A stretch of 28,865 bases of DNA from a bacterium (GCA_030630075.1 DAOVNS010000008.1:1-28865), one strand, 5' to 3'; shown: positions 7,443 to 15,704, numbered from the stretch's first letter. Numbers and translations are program-made. Notes: generated by a model not told the origin, from the letters alone.

Positions 7443-8801
7443 ATGCCAAAAGATAAAATTAATTTTCGTTGCACGAATTGCGAACACTTAAGTTTCCGGT
7501 GGGTTGGATGTTGTCCTTCGTGCAACGAATGGAATTCTTTTATAGAAGAAAAAAAAGTTTCAGAAAAATCTGGCGGCGCTAGTTTAGAAAAAAACGGTGA
7601 TAATGTTGCGTTGCGCAAGTTAGACGAAATTGAAAGCGAAGAAAAAGCTAGAATCGTTTCTGGGATTGAAGAATGGGATCGAGTTGTAGGCGGTGGAATT
7701 TTACCTGGTTCTTTTTTAATTTTAACTGGTGATCCTGGAATTGGTAAATCCACAATTCTTTTGCAAATCGCAGGAAATATTTCTCAAAATTACAAAGTTT
7801 TATATTTTTCTTCAGAAGAATCTTTGCAGCAAGTTAAAGGTCGTGCTGTGCGTTTGGGAATAAAAAGTAATCCAAATTTTTTGTTTTCGGATCAAGCTTG
7901 TTTGCAAGATATTATTCAAACGGCAAAAGGTGAAAAACCTAATTTGGTAATTTTGGATTCTATTCAAAACTGCCATCTTTCTAACGAATCGCGTGCGATT
8001 CCTGGAACCGTTTCGCAGTTGCGCGAAGCGGGCTTTTATTTAATGAAACTTGCAAAAGAAAATAATATCGCGGTTTGTGTAACCGGACATATTACAAAAG
8101 ATGGTGGAATTGCAGGTCCAAAAATCTTGGAACACATGGTTGATGGTGTTTTTTATTTGCAAGGCGAAGACAAGTGGCACACGCGAATTTTGCGTTCTGT
8201 GAAAAACAGGTTTGGTACAATTTACGAAACTGGCTTTTTTGAAATGTGCGAAAAAGGTTTATCGCAGGTTTTAAATATTAACGAATACTTGTTAAGTGAT
8301 TTTTCTGGGACTCCCGGTTCTGCGTTAATTAGCAGTTTAGAGGGTTCTCGTCCAATTTTGCTTGAACTTCAAGCTTTGTGTGTTACATCAAAGTTTGGAA
8401 TTCCGCAAAGAGTTATTACTGGAATTGATCCAAAAAGGGTTATTTTAATTGCTGCAATTTTAGAAAAATATTTACACATTAGATTAAGTTCTCAAGATAT
8501 TTTTTTTAAAGTTAGCGGTGGCTTTAAGATTAAAGAAAGTTCTTGCGATCTTGGAATTGCGCTGGCTTTACTTTCTAGTTATTTTCAAAAACCATTGCTC
8601 GAAAAATCAATTTCTTTTGCTGAAATTAGTTTAACCGGACAAATTAAGCCAATTAATCAGATTGCAATCAGAGTAAAAGAAGCAGAAAAATTCGGAATTA
8701 AAAATCTTTTGCTATCTAAAACGCAAAAAGTTCAAACTTTATGCAAACTTTTTAAATTTTCCAACGTTTATGAATTACTTAAATTATTCCCCGAAGAATA
8801 A
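7443..8801 (+). CDS. radA: DNA repair protein RadA (Sms)
   Basis: A 452-residue RecA-like ATPase that drives branch migration in recombination. In order: an N-terminal C4 zinc finger (C10, C13, C24, C27), Walker A GDPGIGKST (96-104), the RadA-specific KNRFG motif (254-258), and a Lon-like C-terminal domain with GGFKIKES and DLGIALALLSS. The length matches the family (about 450-460). The ATG at 7443 has only a weak upstream GGA, but the zinc finger requires this start. Transcription probably begins between the repeat and the gene. Confidence 0.95.
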   Translation: MPKDKINFRCTNCEHLSFRWVGCCPSCNEWNSFIEEKKVSEKSGGASLEKNGDNVALRKLDEIESEEKARIVSGIEEWDRVVGGGILPGSFLILTGDPGIGKSTILLQIAGNISQNYKVLYFSSEESLQQVKGRAVRLGIKSNPNFLFSDQACLQDIIQTAKGEKPNLVILDSIQNCHLSNESRAIPGTVSQLREAGFYLMKLAKENNIAVCVTGHITKDGGIAGPKILEHMVDGVFYLQGEDKWHTRILRSVKNRFGTIYETGFFEMCEKGLSQVLNINEYLLSDFSGTPGSALISSLEGSRPILLELQALCVTSKFGIPQRVITGIDPKRVILIAAILEKYLHIRLSSQDIFFKVSGGFKIKESSCDLGIALALLSSYFQKPLLEKSISFAEISLTGQIKPINQIAIRVKEAEKFGIKNLLLSKTQKVQTLCKLFKFSNVYELLKLFPEE

Positions 8802-8871
8802 GTCTTTTGTTGTAATAGGTTGTATTTTTATAATAAATTAAACAAAAGGGTTTGGTTTTTAGGGAATCATT

Positions 8872-9390
8872 TTGTTTGGGGGGATAGATGCAATATCAAA
8901 AAAAAAAAAATCGGTGTTTTTTCTTGGCATTTTTTTCTTTAGTAGCTTTCATATTTTTTGTGCAGATTCTATGGTTGAAGACTTTGTGGATAATTATCAA
9001 AGTAATTTACAAGAATTAAAAGAGAATTTGGATATTCTTTTTAAAAAAAGCATTGGACGGTGTTTTGGTGAATTTATTGGTTTAACTACCGATAAAAGTT
9101 CTTATCGTATGGATATTCGATGGCATGCTTTAGAGCTTATTTCATATTTAGAGGATAGGGGAAGAAGAGAGAGTTTAAATCCTGATCAAATTCGAGAACC
9201 TATTTTAAATCTTTTTCGATCTTATAAAAAACCGCTTGATGTATATAAAAAACAGTTGAATGAATTATGGGATGCTTTAGCTTTTGTTTCTGTTTTTTGC
9301 CGTCATTATAGTCGCATAGAAAATGAAGGTTTTGTTGTAAATATTTTACAACCACTTCGGTTAGAAGTTGGAATTGATATAAGACGGTGA
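8872..9390 (+). CDS. Exported helical protein of unknown function, start disturbed by an A tract
   Basis: In the frame as it stands, a TTG at 8872 (AGGGA six nt upstream) gives 172 residues: a lysine run, a hydrophobic signal segment VFFLGIFFFSSFHIFCAD, then a mostly helical, charged domain without known motifs. A second start, ATG at 8888 just after GGGGGGATAG, looks like the RBS/start of the genes downstream but is out of frame by one base, separated from the body by thirteen As (8898-8910). With 14 As it would read MQYQKKKK and enter the same signal peptide. I do not recognise the domain. It heads the accessory island after radA. Confidence 0.65.
   Translation: MFGGIDAISKKKKSVFFLGIFFFSSFHIFCADSMVEDFVDNYQSNLQELKENLDILFKKSIGRCFGEFIGLTTDKSSYRMDIRWHALELISYLEDRGRRESLNPDQIREPILNLFRSYKKPLDVYKKQLNELWDALAFVSVFCRHYSRIENEGFVVNILQPLRLEVGIDIRR
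8898..8910 (+). repeat. Poly(A) tract of 13 near the start of an exported-protein gene
   Basis: Thirteen consecutive As encode the lysine run just before the hydrophobic core of the signal peptide. Tracts of this length are prone to replication and RNA-polymerase slippage, and one added A would put the ATG at 8888 in frame with the downstream body. Confidence 0.9.
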
Positions 9391-9412
9391 ATTGGTATTT
9401 AATTAGCCTAAT

Positions 9413-9452
9413 GCAGCCCGTCCGACGAAGCCTTGGCGAAGGCTGATGAGTG
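9413..9452. repeat. GC-rich palindromic element downstream of the first island gene
   Basis: The centre AGCCTT-GGCG-AAGGCT (9429-9444) is a 6-bp hairpin in a GC-rich stretch inside a 189-nt AT-rich spacer. It shares the pattern CGAAGCC...GGCGAAGGCTG with the element at 690-722. It has no T run, so it is not a standard terminator. The rest of the spacer 9391-9579 holds nothing I can identify. Confidence 0.45.
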
Positions 9453-9579
9453 TTGGGATAATTTAAATAATTTTCTGATTTAACTATTTAATTAATTCAT
9501 TGTTTTTTATTTCTTTAAACTTTACTAATTTCTTTAAAAAATTTAACTTCTCTTAAGTTGTTTTATTTTTTTTAAGGAA

Positions 9580-10146
9580 ATGGAAGAAGATGGATTTTAT
9601 GATTTTGGAAGTGATTCTGACGGGCCTCCGCCTTTAGAAAGAGTTTATCCTGGTGAACCTGGTACACTTGTTGCAGATATGGTTGTAGTTCCTAAAGAAG
9701 AAGTTGCAGCAGCAAAAGCAATAATTGAAGAAAAACTACAAAGAAGTAAAAGTGTAAAAGTTGAACTTGATAAGTCTGATCAAGTAGATGGGGATGTTAC
9801 TTTAGATTTTTTAATTGAAAAATGTTTTAGATATATAAACAAGCATCCGGATCTTTTTACTGAAATTAGTGCAAGCGTTTTAGAGCGTGGCGTTCTTAAA
9901 ACTATATGTATTGAAGTATTGCCAACACTAACTTCTAATGCAGCTTTAATTTTACAAAAAGCACCTACTTTGTTGCAGGATATTAAAACCCATCCAAGAA
10001 AATACATACGTTTTGCTGTTGGAGCTGCAGGGGTTACTATTGTCGGTGGCTTATTGTTGCATTTTGGTATTATTGGTCAGGATCAAATTTCTACTTTATT
10101 TAATGTGATGATTGATCCAGCAAATGGAACAGCCGTAGAATTATAA
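9580..10146 (+). CDS. Hypothetical membrane protein, possible divergent member of the LRR-like family
   Basis: A 188-residue protein with an acidic, Pro/Gly-rich N-terminus (DGPPPLERVYPGEPG), a helical middle, one strong membrane segment (about 141-164, FAVGAAGVTIVGGLLLHFG) and a short tail ending NGTAVEL. There is no signal peptide, and AAGGA abuts the ATG at only 1-2 nt, so the true start may differ or the 5' end may be lost; an in-frame stop at 9544 limits any extension. Its C-terminus (membrane helix, about 15 residues, then N-G-T) parallels the three genes that follow but lacks their Cys pair. Function unknown. Confidence 0.6.
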   Translation: MEEDGFYDFGSDSDGPPPLERVYPGEPGTLVADMVVVPKEEVAAAKAIIEEKLQRSKSVKVELDKSDQVDGDVTLDFLIEKCFRYINKHPDLFTEISASVLERGVLKTICIEVLPTLTSNAALILQKAPTLLQDIKTHPRKYIRFAVGAAGVTIVGGLLLHFGIIGQDQISTLFNVMIDPANGTAVEL

Positions 10147-10165
10147 AAAATTAAAATTTAATTTA

Positions 10166-10200
10166 TAAAAATGGCCTGAAATATGGGGCCATTTTTATTT
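10166..10200 (+). terminator. Intrinsic terminator after the 9580 gene
   Basis: AAAATGGCC (10168-10176) pairs with GGCCATTTT (10187-10195) across a 10-nt loop, followed by more T. It separates this gene from the LRR-like cluster, and being symmetrical it could stop transcription both ways. Confidence 0.8.
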
Positions 10201-10280
10201 ATACGCACTTTCATTAATTCATAATGAATGTTTTCAATAATCGCTAAGATCTGCCTATCTTTAATCAAAAATCTGTTTTC

Positions 10281-10310
10281 TTTACATTTAGTCAATTAAA
10301 GTCTTAATAT
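10281..10310 (+). promoter_or_regulatory. Candidate sigma-70 promoter for the LRR-like cluster
   Basis: TTTACA (10281-10286) and TAATAT (10305-10310) are 18 nt apart, ending 40 nt before the ATG of the first cluster gene and downstream of a terminator. This is a plausible match in AT-rich DNA but unproven. Confidence 0.4.
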
Positions 10311-10350
10311 TTTCTTAAGAATAGAATTATTAAATTTTAGGGGGAGAGGG

Positions 10351-11124
10351 ATGAAGATGTTTAGAAAAATTGTGTTATTTTCACTATTTATGTTTTTAGG
10401 AATCAATTTAGCTAATTGTATGGTGGAACAAATAGATATTGAAAGTCCTGCAGCTTTAGATTTTTCAAAATTACAACCTCAGGAGTTGGAGCAATTTTAT
10501 GATGCTCTCTCAGCAACTTTGAATTTGAATGACAAAGGTTTAACTTGGACGGGTCTTGTAAGGTTGTTGGGATGTATTAAAGTTTTTGGTCAGACACATA
10601 CTATAGAAAATTTGGATCTGAGAAATAATTTATTTACAGTTGAAAAGATGGAAGATGTTCCAAAAGTTATTTTACTTGAACTTATTAATAATCAATCTAT
10701 AAAAAATGTTCTTTTGCAGGGTAATGAATTAAACGATCAGATAATTAAAGAGATTATTTCTGATTTAGGAAATCCAGAAGGATATCTCAAAAAAGCTTTA
10801 AATGCAGTATTGTCTTTATTTGTAAAAGTTGCAAAAGAGCATTATAACATCGAAACTTTGGGATCTGAAGAAATAGCAAGAGAAGTTGAATATGTATCTT
10901 TATATACAGACAATGGAAAATATATTTGTACAAAACTATCTTCAAAACAGAGATCTCTTATAGAAAAGCTTGTTCCTTTAATGAGAAATCTTGCCCTAAT
11001 ATTTATCCCCTTAGGAATGGCGAAGTTGTTCGAATATTTTGCAACTACTAATCCTGATATTGTATGTGACCTTGATACTTTATCTCAAATGTTAGCTATC
11101 TGTGGTTTTAATTCAACTCTTTAG
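10351..11124 (+). CDS. Exported, membrane-anchored LRR-like protein, cluster member 1
   Basis: 257 residues. The N-terminal signal sequence (5-23, ending LANC; only a weak lipobox) is followed by a conserved block (FYDALSATLNL ... LTWTGLV, 49-70). Two leucine-rich-repeat-like units follow, IENLDLRNNLFT (85-96) and SIKNVLLQGNELND (116-129), then a helical stretch, a hydrophobic segment (about 212-229) and a tail with C239, C251 and CGFNST. The RBS is a purine block GGGGGAGAGGG directly before the ATG; ATG at 10357 is an alternative start. It ends in TAG. It is paralogous to the next two genes. An effector or surface role at the host interface is inference; no enzymatic motif is seen. Confidence 0.75.
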   Translation: MKMFRKIVLFSLFMFLGINLANCMVEQIDIESPAALDFSKLQPQELEQFYDALSATLNLNDKGLTWTGLVRLLGCIKVFGQTHTIENLDLRNNLFTVEKMEDVPKVILLELINNQSIKNVLLQGNELNDQIIKEIISDLGNPEGYLKKALNAVLSLFVKVAKEHYNIETLGSEEIAREVEYVSLYTDNGKYICTKLSSKQRSLIEKLVPLMRNLALIFIPLGMAKLFEYFATTNPDIVCDLDTLSQMLAICGFNSTL

Positions 11125-11180
11125 TGCGTTTTATTTGGTTTAAGATAAAAAACTGAATTGTATTTTTATCGGGGGGAGTG

Positions 11181-12191
11181 ATGAAAATATTAAAACAATT
11201 TTTTGCTGTCTTAGTATTTATATTTTTAAGCATTAATTTTTTGAGTTGCATGCAGCAAGGGGGTGATATTGAAAGTCAGTTGGGAGTGCCTGAAGCAGGA
11301 GAACCACCTCGAGATGCACGTCCTAATTCGCCGCTAAGAAGATTGTTTAGAGAGATATCACAACAGATTGGACTATCAGTTGCTGCGAATAGGGGAGAGG
11401 TTGTGAATCCTGAGGTCTATAAAATCAATCAAGATAGATTAGAAAGTTATTATGATGCTTATAGTGGGCGTAAAATTTTAGATTTAAGTTTTGATATGAC
11501 AAAAATTAGACTGAGATGGGAAGATTTTACTGTTTTGTTTAATGAGATTTTAATTTTTATGAATAGTCATGATGTTAAAATTATTGATTTGTGTGGTAAT
11601 TATTTAACATCTAATGGAATTCCCGCTCTTGCGGTACTTGCGATGTTAGAAAATAGCTTGTTAGCTGCGATAATACTAGGAACAGAAGGAGAAATAGCAA
11701 GAGAAAGAGAGCGAGAAAGAGAACGAGATTACGTTCCAAGGTGTAATCCAATATGTATGGATCCAAAATTAAGTGAAATTATGAAAAATTTCAAAGGAGA
11801 GTTGAATAGTTCTGATGGAATTTGTAGCAAAATATCTAAGCATGTGTTGGGCGGCTTTTTAAATTGTGGTCAAGAAGAAATTGATATGGATGATGTTAGT
11901 GCTGTGTATTCATCTTCAAAGGGTGTAGTTGTTTTAGATTTTGGGTTTCGCCAATATAGCTTAAAAAAAATGTTAAAAAATGTTCCGACTAGTTTTGGAC
12001 AAAAAATTGCACCTGCTGTGAGTAAGGTTGTTATGGCTTTATTGACTGTTGGTTTTGCATGGGCAAGCACGTATTATGGGAAAGACTTATTTGCCAGCAG
12101 TGCTTGTGATATTGCAGATGTGCAACAGTATTTAATCGGTATTTGTGAGTTTAATTCAACCATGGTTATATCTTTTTTTGGAGGCAGTTGA
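11181..12191 (+). CDS. Exported, membrane-anchored LRR-like protein, cluster member 2
   Basis: 336 residues from ATG at 11181, preceded by GGGGGGAGTG; an in-frame GTG lies one codon upstream. The signal sequence ends near FLSC. A Pro/Arg-rich linker follows, then the family block YYDAYSGRKILDL ... LRWEDF, an LRR-like unit VKIIDLCGNYLT, a degenerate second one, an Arg-Glu repeat (about 174-183), a membrane segment (about 280-299) and the tail C309 ... C322-EFNST. It lies 56 nt after member 1 and is probably cotranscribed or similarly driven. It is longer than member 1 through the linker and a Cys-containing insert (CNPICMDP). Function unknown. Confidence 0.74.
   Translation: MKILKQFFAVLVFIFLSINFLSCMQQGGDIESQLGVPEAGEPPRDARPNSPLRRLFREISQQIGLSVAANRGEVVNPEVYKINQDRLESYYDAYSGRKILDLSFDMTKIRLRWEDFTVLFNEILIFMNSHDVKIIDLCGNYLTSNGIPALAVLAMLENSLLAAIILGTEGEIARERERERERDYVPRCNPICMDPKLSEIMKNFKGELNSSDGICSKISKHVLGGFLNCGQEEIDMDDVSAVYSSSKGVVVLDFGFRQYSLKKMLKNVPTSFGQKIAPAVSKVVMALLTVGFAWASTYYGKDLFASSACDIADVQQYLIGICEFNSTMVISFFGGS
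11701..11724 (+). repeat. Two tandem 12-nt units encoding Arg-Glu repeats
   Basis: GAGAAAGAGAGC and GAGAAAGAGAAC lie directly in tandem, differing by one base, and encode an (RE)n stretch within cluster member 2. The other two members lack it, so it is a recent in-frame expansion. Confidence 0.7.
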
Positions 12192-12279
12192 TGATAAATA
12201 AACAATAGCATCTATATAAACTTAATATTCAGTCATTTAGGGGACTTTTTTTAATGGCTAATAGCAGGGGGGAGGGGAT

Positions 12280-13278
12280 ATGTATAAAAAAAATATGTTT
12301 ATAGGTTTATTTATATTTTTAAGTATTAATTTACTTAATGGTATGGAAGATGGGGCTTTTACTGGCAATCCATATGTTGTGCGAGAAGGTTGGAATCCTA
12401 CTGCCGCTAGTCCTAGACCTTCCAGCCAAACATTGAAAAAAGAACTGCCTTTTAATGTTGGTAATCCTAGAAGGTCTGCTCGCTTATCTCAAGTTATGCC
12501 AGAAGTGCTTCCTCAAATTTGTGTTGCACAAGCGGTAGAGGAAATATCAAGATATTATAAGCTTCGTCACTCTACATTAAATTTAGATGAGAAGAGCATT
12601 GGTTGCAAGTTGAGCTGGGATGATATCAAGAATCATTTGTATCCAGCATTTTTAAGGTATGATCAAGAACGTGTTAGTAGAGGTGAAAATCCTATTGAGG
12701 TTTTAAATTTTACAAATAACAATCTTTCAATTAAAAGTTTTCCTATGCAAATTCTTTTGCACATGATTCAAAGTCCTTCATTAAAAAAAATTTGTTTGGC
12801 GGGTAATCCTGAAATGTTGACGTTTGATCCTGAAGATTATGAGCTAGGAAGCGCTTTTAGAGATTTGGTAGAAGGATACTCTAGCTACCTGGATATAACA
12901 AAAAGTAGGGGGAAAAGATTTGCGGAAAATTTTATTTCTGGAATTATAGAGCAAGGAGAGGTAAGACTTGAAATTACTCTAGCTGAGCCTGAATTAGTGC
13001 CTGGAAGGGATACTATTGTTTTTGATTTGGGTGAGGGTATAAGACCTATAAAGATTCAAAAAAAGATAGTGAATATTCCTAAAAATTTGTTGAGAAGATT
13101 AACTCCATTATTTTCCAAATTAGGTGTGATTGGTTTTGTGTATGGACTAACAACTTTAGGAACTTATTTTTTTAGTCAACCGGATACTTACACAGGTGAG
13201 TGTTCTGCTGAATATATATATTATTTATTATCGAGTTGTGGTTTAAATGCGACCCAATTTCTTGAGTTAGCTAGTTGA
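12280..13278 (+). CDS. Exported, membrane-anchored LRR-like protein, cluster member 3
   Basis: 332 residues, with an ATG right after GGGGGGAGGGG. The signal sequence (5-20, FIGLFIFLSINLLNG) closely resembles that of member 2 but ends in Gly rather than Cys, so lipidation is not general in the family. A Pro/Arg-rich linker (36-75) follows, then the family block YYKLRHSTLNLDEK ... LSWDDI, two LRR-like units (IEVLNFTNNNLS, SLKKICLAGNPEM), a membrane segment (about 281-298) and the tail C308 ... C320-GLNAT. It ends TGA 23 nt before the convergent glmS. Function unknown; its position and order follow members 1 and 2. Confidence 0.74.
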   Translation: MYKKNMFIGLFIFLSINLLNGMEDGAFTGNPYVVREGWNPTAASPRPSSQTLKKELPFNVGNPRRSARLSQVMPEVLPQICVAQAVEEISRYYKLRHSTLNLDEKSIGCKLSWDDIKNHLYPAFLRYDQERVSRGENPIEVLNFTNNNLSIKSFPMQILLHMIQSPSLKKICLAGNPEMLTFDPEDYELGSAFRDLVEGYSSYLDITKSRGKRFAENFISGIIEQGEVRLEITLAEPELVPGRDTIVFDLGEGIRPIKIQKKIVNIPKNLLRRLTPLFSKLGVIGFVYGLTTLGTYFFSQPDTYTGECSAEYIYYLLSSCGLNATQFLELAS

Positions 13279-13301
13279 GTACAAAAGGTATCATAGAAAA
13301 A

Positions 13302-15218
13302 TTATTCTACGGTTACGGATTTTGCCAAATTTCTAGGTTTATCAATTGGCCTATTGAGTTTTTTTGTAATTTGATAAATAAAAAATTGCATAAGCCCCGT
13401 CATTGCAAGAGGTCCTAGATTTGCATTAACTCTTGGAACAACAAAAGAAACATCAGAAAGATCAATAAGTTCTTTTTGCCCATCAAAAGCAAAAGTTATT
13501 AAGTGCCCATGACGTGCTTTAACTTCTTGAGCATTACCAACAATTTTTTGATAAATTAAATTATCAAGAGACGAAAAAAGAACTACAGGCGTTTTTTCAT
13601 CTATCAATGCGATTGGTCCGTGTTTTAGTTCACCTGCGGGATAACATTGAGCAAAAATATAAGAAATTTCTTTTAATTTTAACGCGGCTTCTAGTGCGAA
13701 TGGATAACTTATATGTCTGCCAAGAAAAATAAAGCGATCATATTTTGAATATCTGTTTGCTAAGGTTTGAGTGATTTCCCACTTATAAGTTTCAATGGAT
13801 GTTTCTAAAACTTCAGCTGCAACAAAAAGATCTTCTTCTGAAGTTTTCATTTCTTCAATGCTAATTAAATCTTTTTCTAATGCTACGCGATTTGCTATCC
13901 AAAATAAAACTGACATTTGTGTTGAAAATGCTTTTGTTGAGGCAACAGAAATTTCTGGTCCTGCTTGCATTGGTAAAAAACCATTTGCTTCTCGAACCAT
14001 GGTGCTTGATGCAACGTTGGTAATTGCAATTGTTGGAACACCAGAAAGGTTAACTAACCGCAGAGATTCTAAAGTATCTGCAGTTTCTCCTGATTGAGAA
14101 ACAAATATAGCGATAGAATCTTTTTGAGGAAAAAATGGCATATATCCAAATTCGGATGCAAGATACACATGAACTGGAATTTTGCATATGTTTTCGAAAA
14201 AGAATTGTGCAATTCTGCAAGCATGCCAAGATGTTCCGGCAGCTATTAAATAAACATTTTTCAAATTTTTAACTTGTTCAGATGTTATTCCTAATTGATC
14301 CCAAATAGTATCTTGGTACTCAATGCTGAGTTCGTATTTAAAATTAGTATCTGGATTATCTGAAACAGAAATTTCTGAATTGTTTCCAATGAATTTGCAA
14401 AAAGATATAGAACGATCGATTGCTCTTTTTTGTTCGTATATTTCTTTGAGCATGTAGTGTTCGAAACCTTTTTTATCAACATCAGCTATTTTGATGTTAA
14501 TTTCTTGTGGATTGATTTCTAATGCTTTACCTTCGAAATCAAAAAGTTCAATTTCATCTTTTTTAAGAATGGCAAAACTTTCTTCGGGCATAAAAACAAC
14601 TTTATTTGTTTTATCGCAAAATGCTAGTGCATCTGAAGCAGCAAACATTTCGCCATCGCCAATGCCGATAGAAAGAGGAGAGCGTCTTCTTGCAAGAATT
14701 AATTGATCTGGATAATCTTCCAATAAAAAAACAAAGGCGTATGCGCCTTTTATTTGTTTTGCAAAATCAATTAATGCAGCTTTTAAGGTTTTATGAGAAG
14801 TGACAAGTGATTCTAATAAGTGAATCACTACTTCTGTATCCGTAGAAGAATGAAAAACGTGACCGGAATCGATTAGTTTTTTTCTTATTTCTTCATAACT
14901 TTCTACAATTCCGTTATGAACAACAGCCATATCCTTTTTGCAATTAAAGTGTGGGTGTGCATTAGATTCGTTAACAACTCCATGAGTTGCCCAGCGAGAA
15001 TGTCCCATTCCTACGAAACCATTGTGCTCTGAATCAGCCAACGCTTTTTCTAGTTCTTGAACACGGCCTACTTTTTTTAAAAAAGTAAGGTGTTTATGTT
15101 TTTGGTCAATACATACAAACCCCGAAGAATCGTATCCTCTATATTCTAGGCGATTTAGACCGTCTAAAACATGTTTTTTGCATTTATCTTTTCCAACATA
15201 AGCAACAATCCCGCACAT
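13302..15218 (-). CDS. glmS: Glutamine-fructose-6-phosphate aminotransferase (isomerizing)
   Basis: A 638-residue enzyme making glucosamine-6-phosphate, the entry to UDP-GlcNAc for MurA and lipid A. The N-terminal class II glutamine amidotransferase begins MCGIVAYVG with the catalytic Cys2 and includes HSRWATHG and HNGIVESY. Two SIS domains follow (IAAGTSWHA, SQSGETADTL, LGRHISYPFALE, ELKHGPIALI), and the C-terminus LAKSVTVE is canonical. It is about 30 residues longer than usual, mainly an insert around 270-305 before the first SIS domain. The ATG is preceded by GAGGAG at 9 nt. No glmS ribozyme is evident; the 5' spacer is only 75 nt to rpsI. Confidence 0.96.
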   Translation of the reverse strand: MCGIVAYVGKDKCKKHVLDGLNRLEYRGYDSSGFVCIDQKHKHLTFLKKVGRVQELEKALADSEHNGFVGMGHSRWATHGVVNESNAHPHFNCKKDMAVVHNGIVESYEEIRKKLIDSGHVFHSSTDTEVVIHLLESLVTSHKTLKAALIDFAKQIKGAYAFVFLLEDYPDQLILARRRSPLSIGIGDGEMFAASDALAFCDKTNKVVFMPEESFAILKKDEIELFDFEGKALEINPQEINIKIADVDKKGFEHYMLKEIYEQKRAIDRSISFCKFIGNNSEISVSDNPDTNFKYELSIEYQDTIWDQLGITSEQVKNLKNVYLIAAGTSWHACRIAQFFFENICKIPVHVYLASEFGYMPFFPQKDSIAIFVSQSGETADTLESLRLVNLSGVPTIAITNVASSTMVREANGFLPMQAGPEISVASTKAFSTQMSVLFWIANRVALEKDLISIEEMKTSEEDLFVAAEVLETSIETYKWEITQTLANRYSKYDRFIFLGRHISYPFALEAALKLKEISYIFAQCYPAGELKHGPIALIDEKTPVVLFSSLDNLIYQKIVGNAQEVKARHGHLITFAFDGQKELIDLSDVSFVVPRVNANLGPLAMTGLMQFFIYQITKKLNRPIDKPRNLAKSVTVE

Positions 15219-15293
15219 CTAAAGCACTCCTCAACAACCTTTTTTTAGCAAAAAAATAGAATCTTTTTCCTTGGGAAAATAGTGAAAAACAGA

Positions 15294-15704
15294 TTAACGT
15301 TTTACGAATTGGAATTTACGTCTTGCTGCTTTTTGTCCATACTTTTTACGTTCTTTTAATCTGGCATCAACGGTAAGAAGACCATATTTACGAAGAAGGT
15401 CTCTATGTTTGGAGTCACTTTCCAATAAAGCTCTGCTGAGTCCTAATTTTACAGCTCCAGCTTGTCCAACAGGACCGCCGCCACAAACATTGACATCAAC
15501 GTCAAAAGTTTTTTCAATACCAAGTACTCTAAATGGCAAAATGACCATATCTTTGGTTTGTTTTGTTGAAAAGTAGGAATCGTACTTTTTACCATTTACG
15601 GTAACGTTTCCGGTGCCTTTTTTTAGCCAGACACGAGCGACAGATGATTTTCTACGGCCAACACCATGTAAATGTTTAGGTGTGGATGCAATTTTATTTT
15701 CCAT
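15294..15704 (-). CDS. rpsI: 30S ribosomal protein S9
   Basis: 136 residues with GVGRRKSSVARVWL near the N-terminus, GGGPVGQAGA in the middle, DARLKERKKYGQKAARRKFQF near the end (broken here by a conserved Lys/Arg run) and the universal C-terminal KR that reaches the P-site tRNA. The start is ATG at 15704 behind GAGGA; a GTG three codons upstream is less likely because it would use up that site. rplM (L13), its usual partner, is not beside it: upstream lies tRNA-Thr instead. Confidence 0.95.
   Translation of the reverse strand: MENKIASTPKHLHGVGRRKSSVARVWLKKGTGNVTVNGKKYDSYFSTKQTKDMVILPFRVLGIEKTFDVDVNVCGGGPVGQAGAVKLGLSRALLESDSKHRDLLRKYGLLTVDARLKERKKYGQKAARRKFQFVKR

Noticed and set aside
6854..7753. 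Minus-strand frames opposite tdk and the start of radA
   Set aside because: They mirror conserved genes, have no ribosome binding sites and no recognisable domain.
10413..11250. Lipoprotein status for LRR-like members 1 and 2 (Cys near the signal peptide end)
   Set aside because: The residues before the Cys (LAN, FLS) fit the lipobox poorly, and member 3 has Gly at the equivalent place.
15219..15293. A glmS ribozyme or riboswitch upstream of glmS
   Set aside because: The spacer is only 75 nt, AT-rich, and shows none of the ribozyme core.
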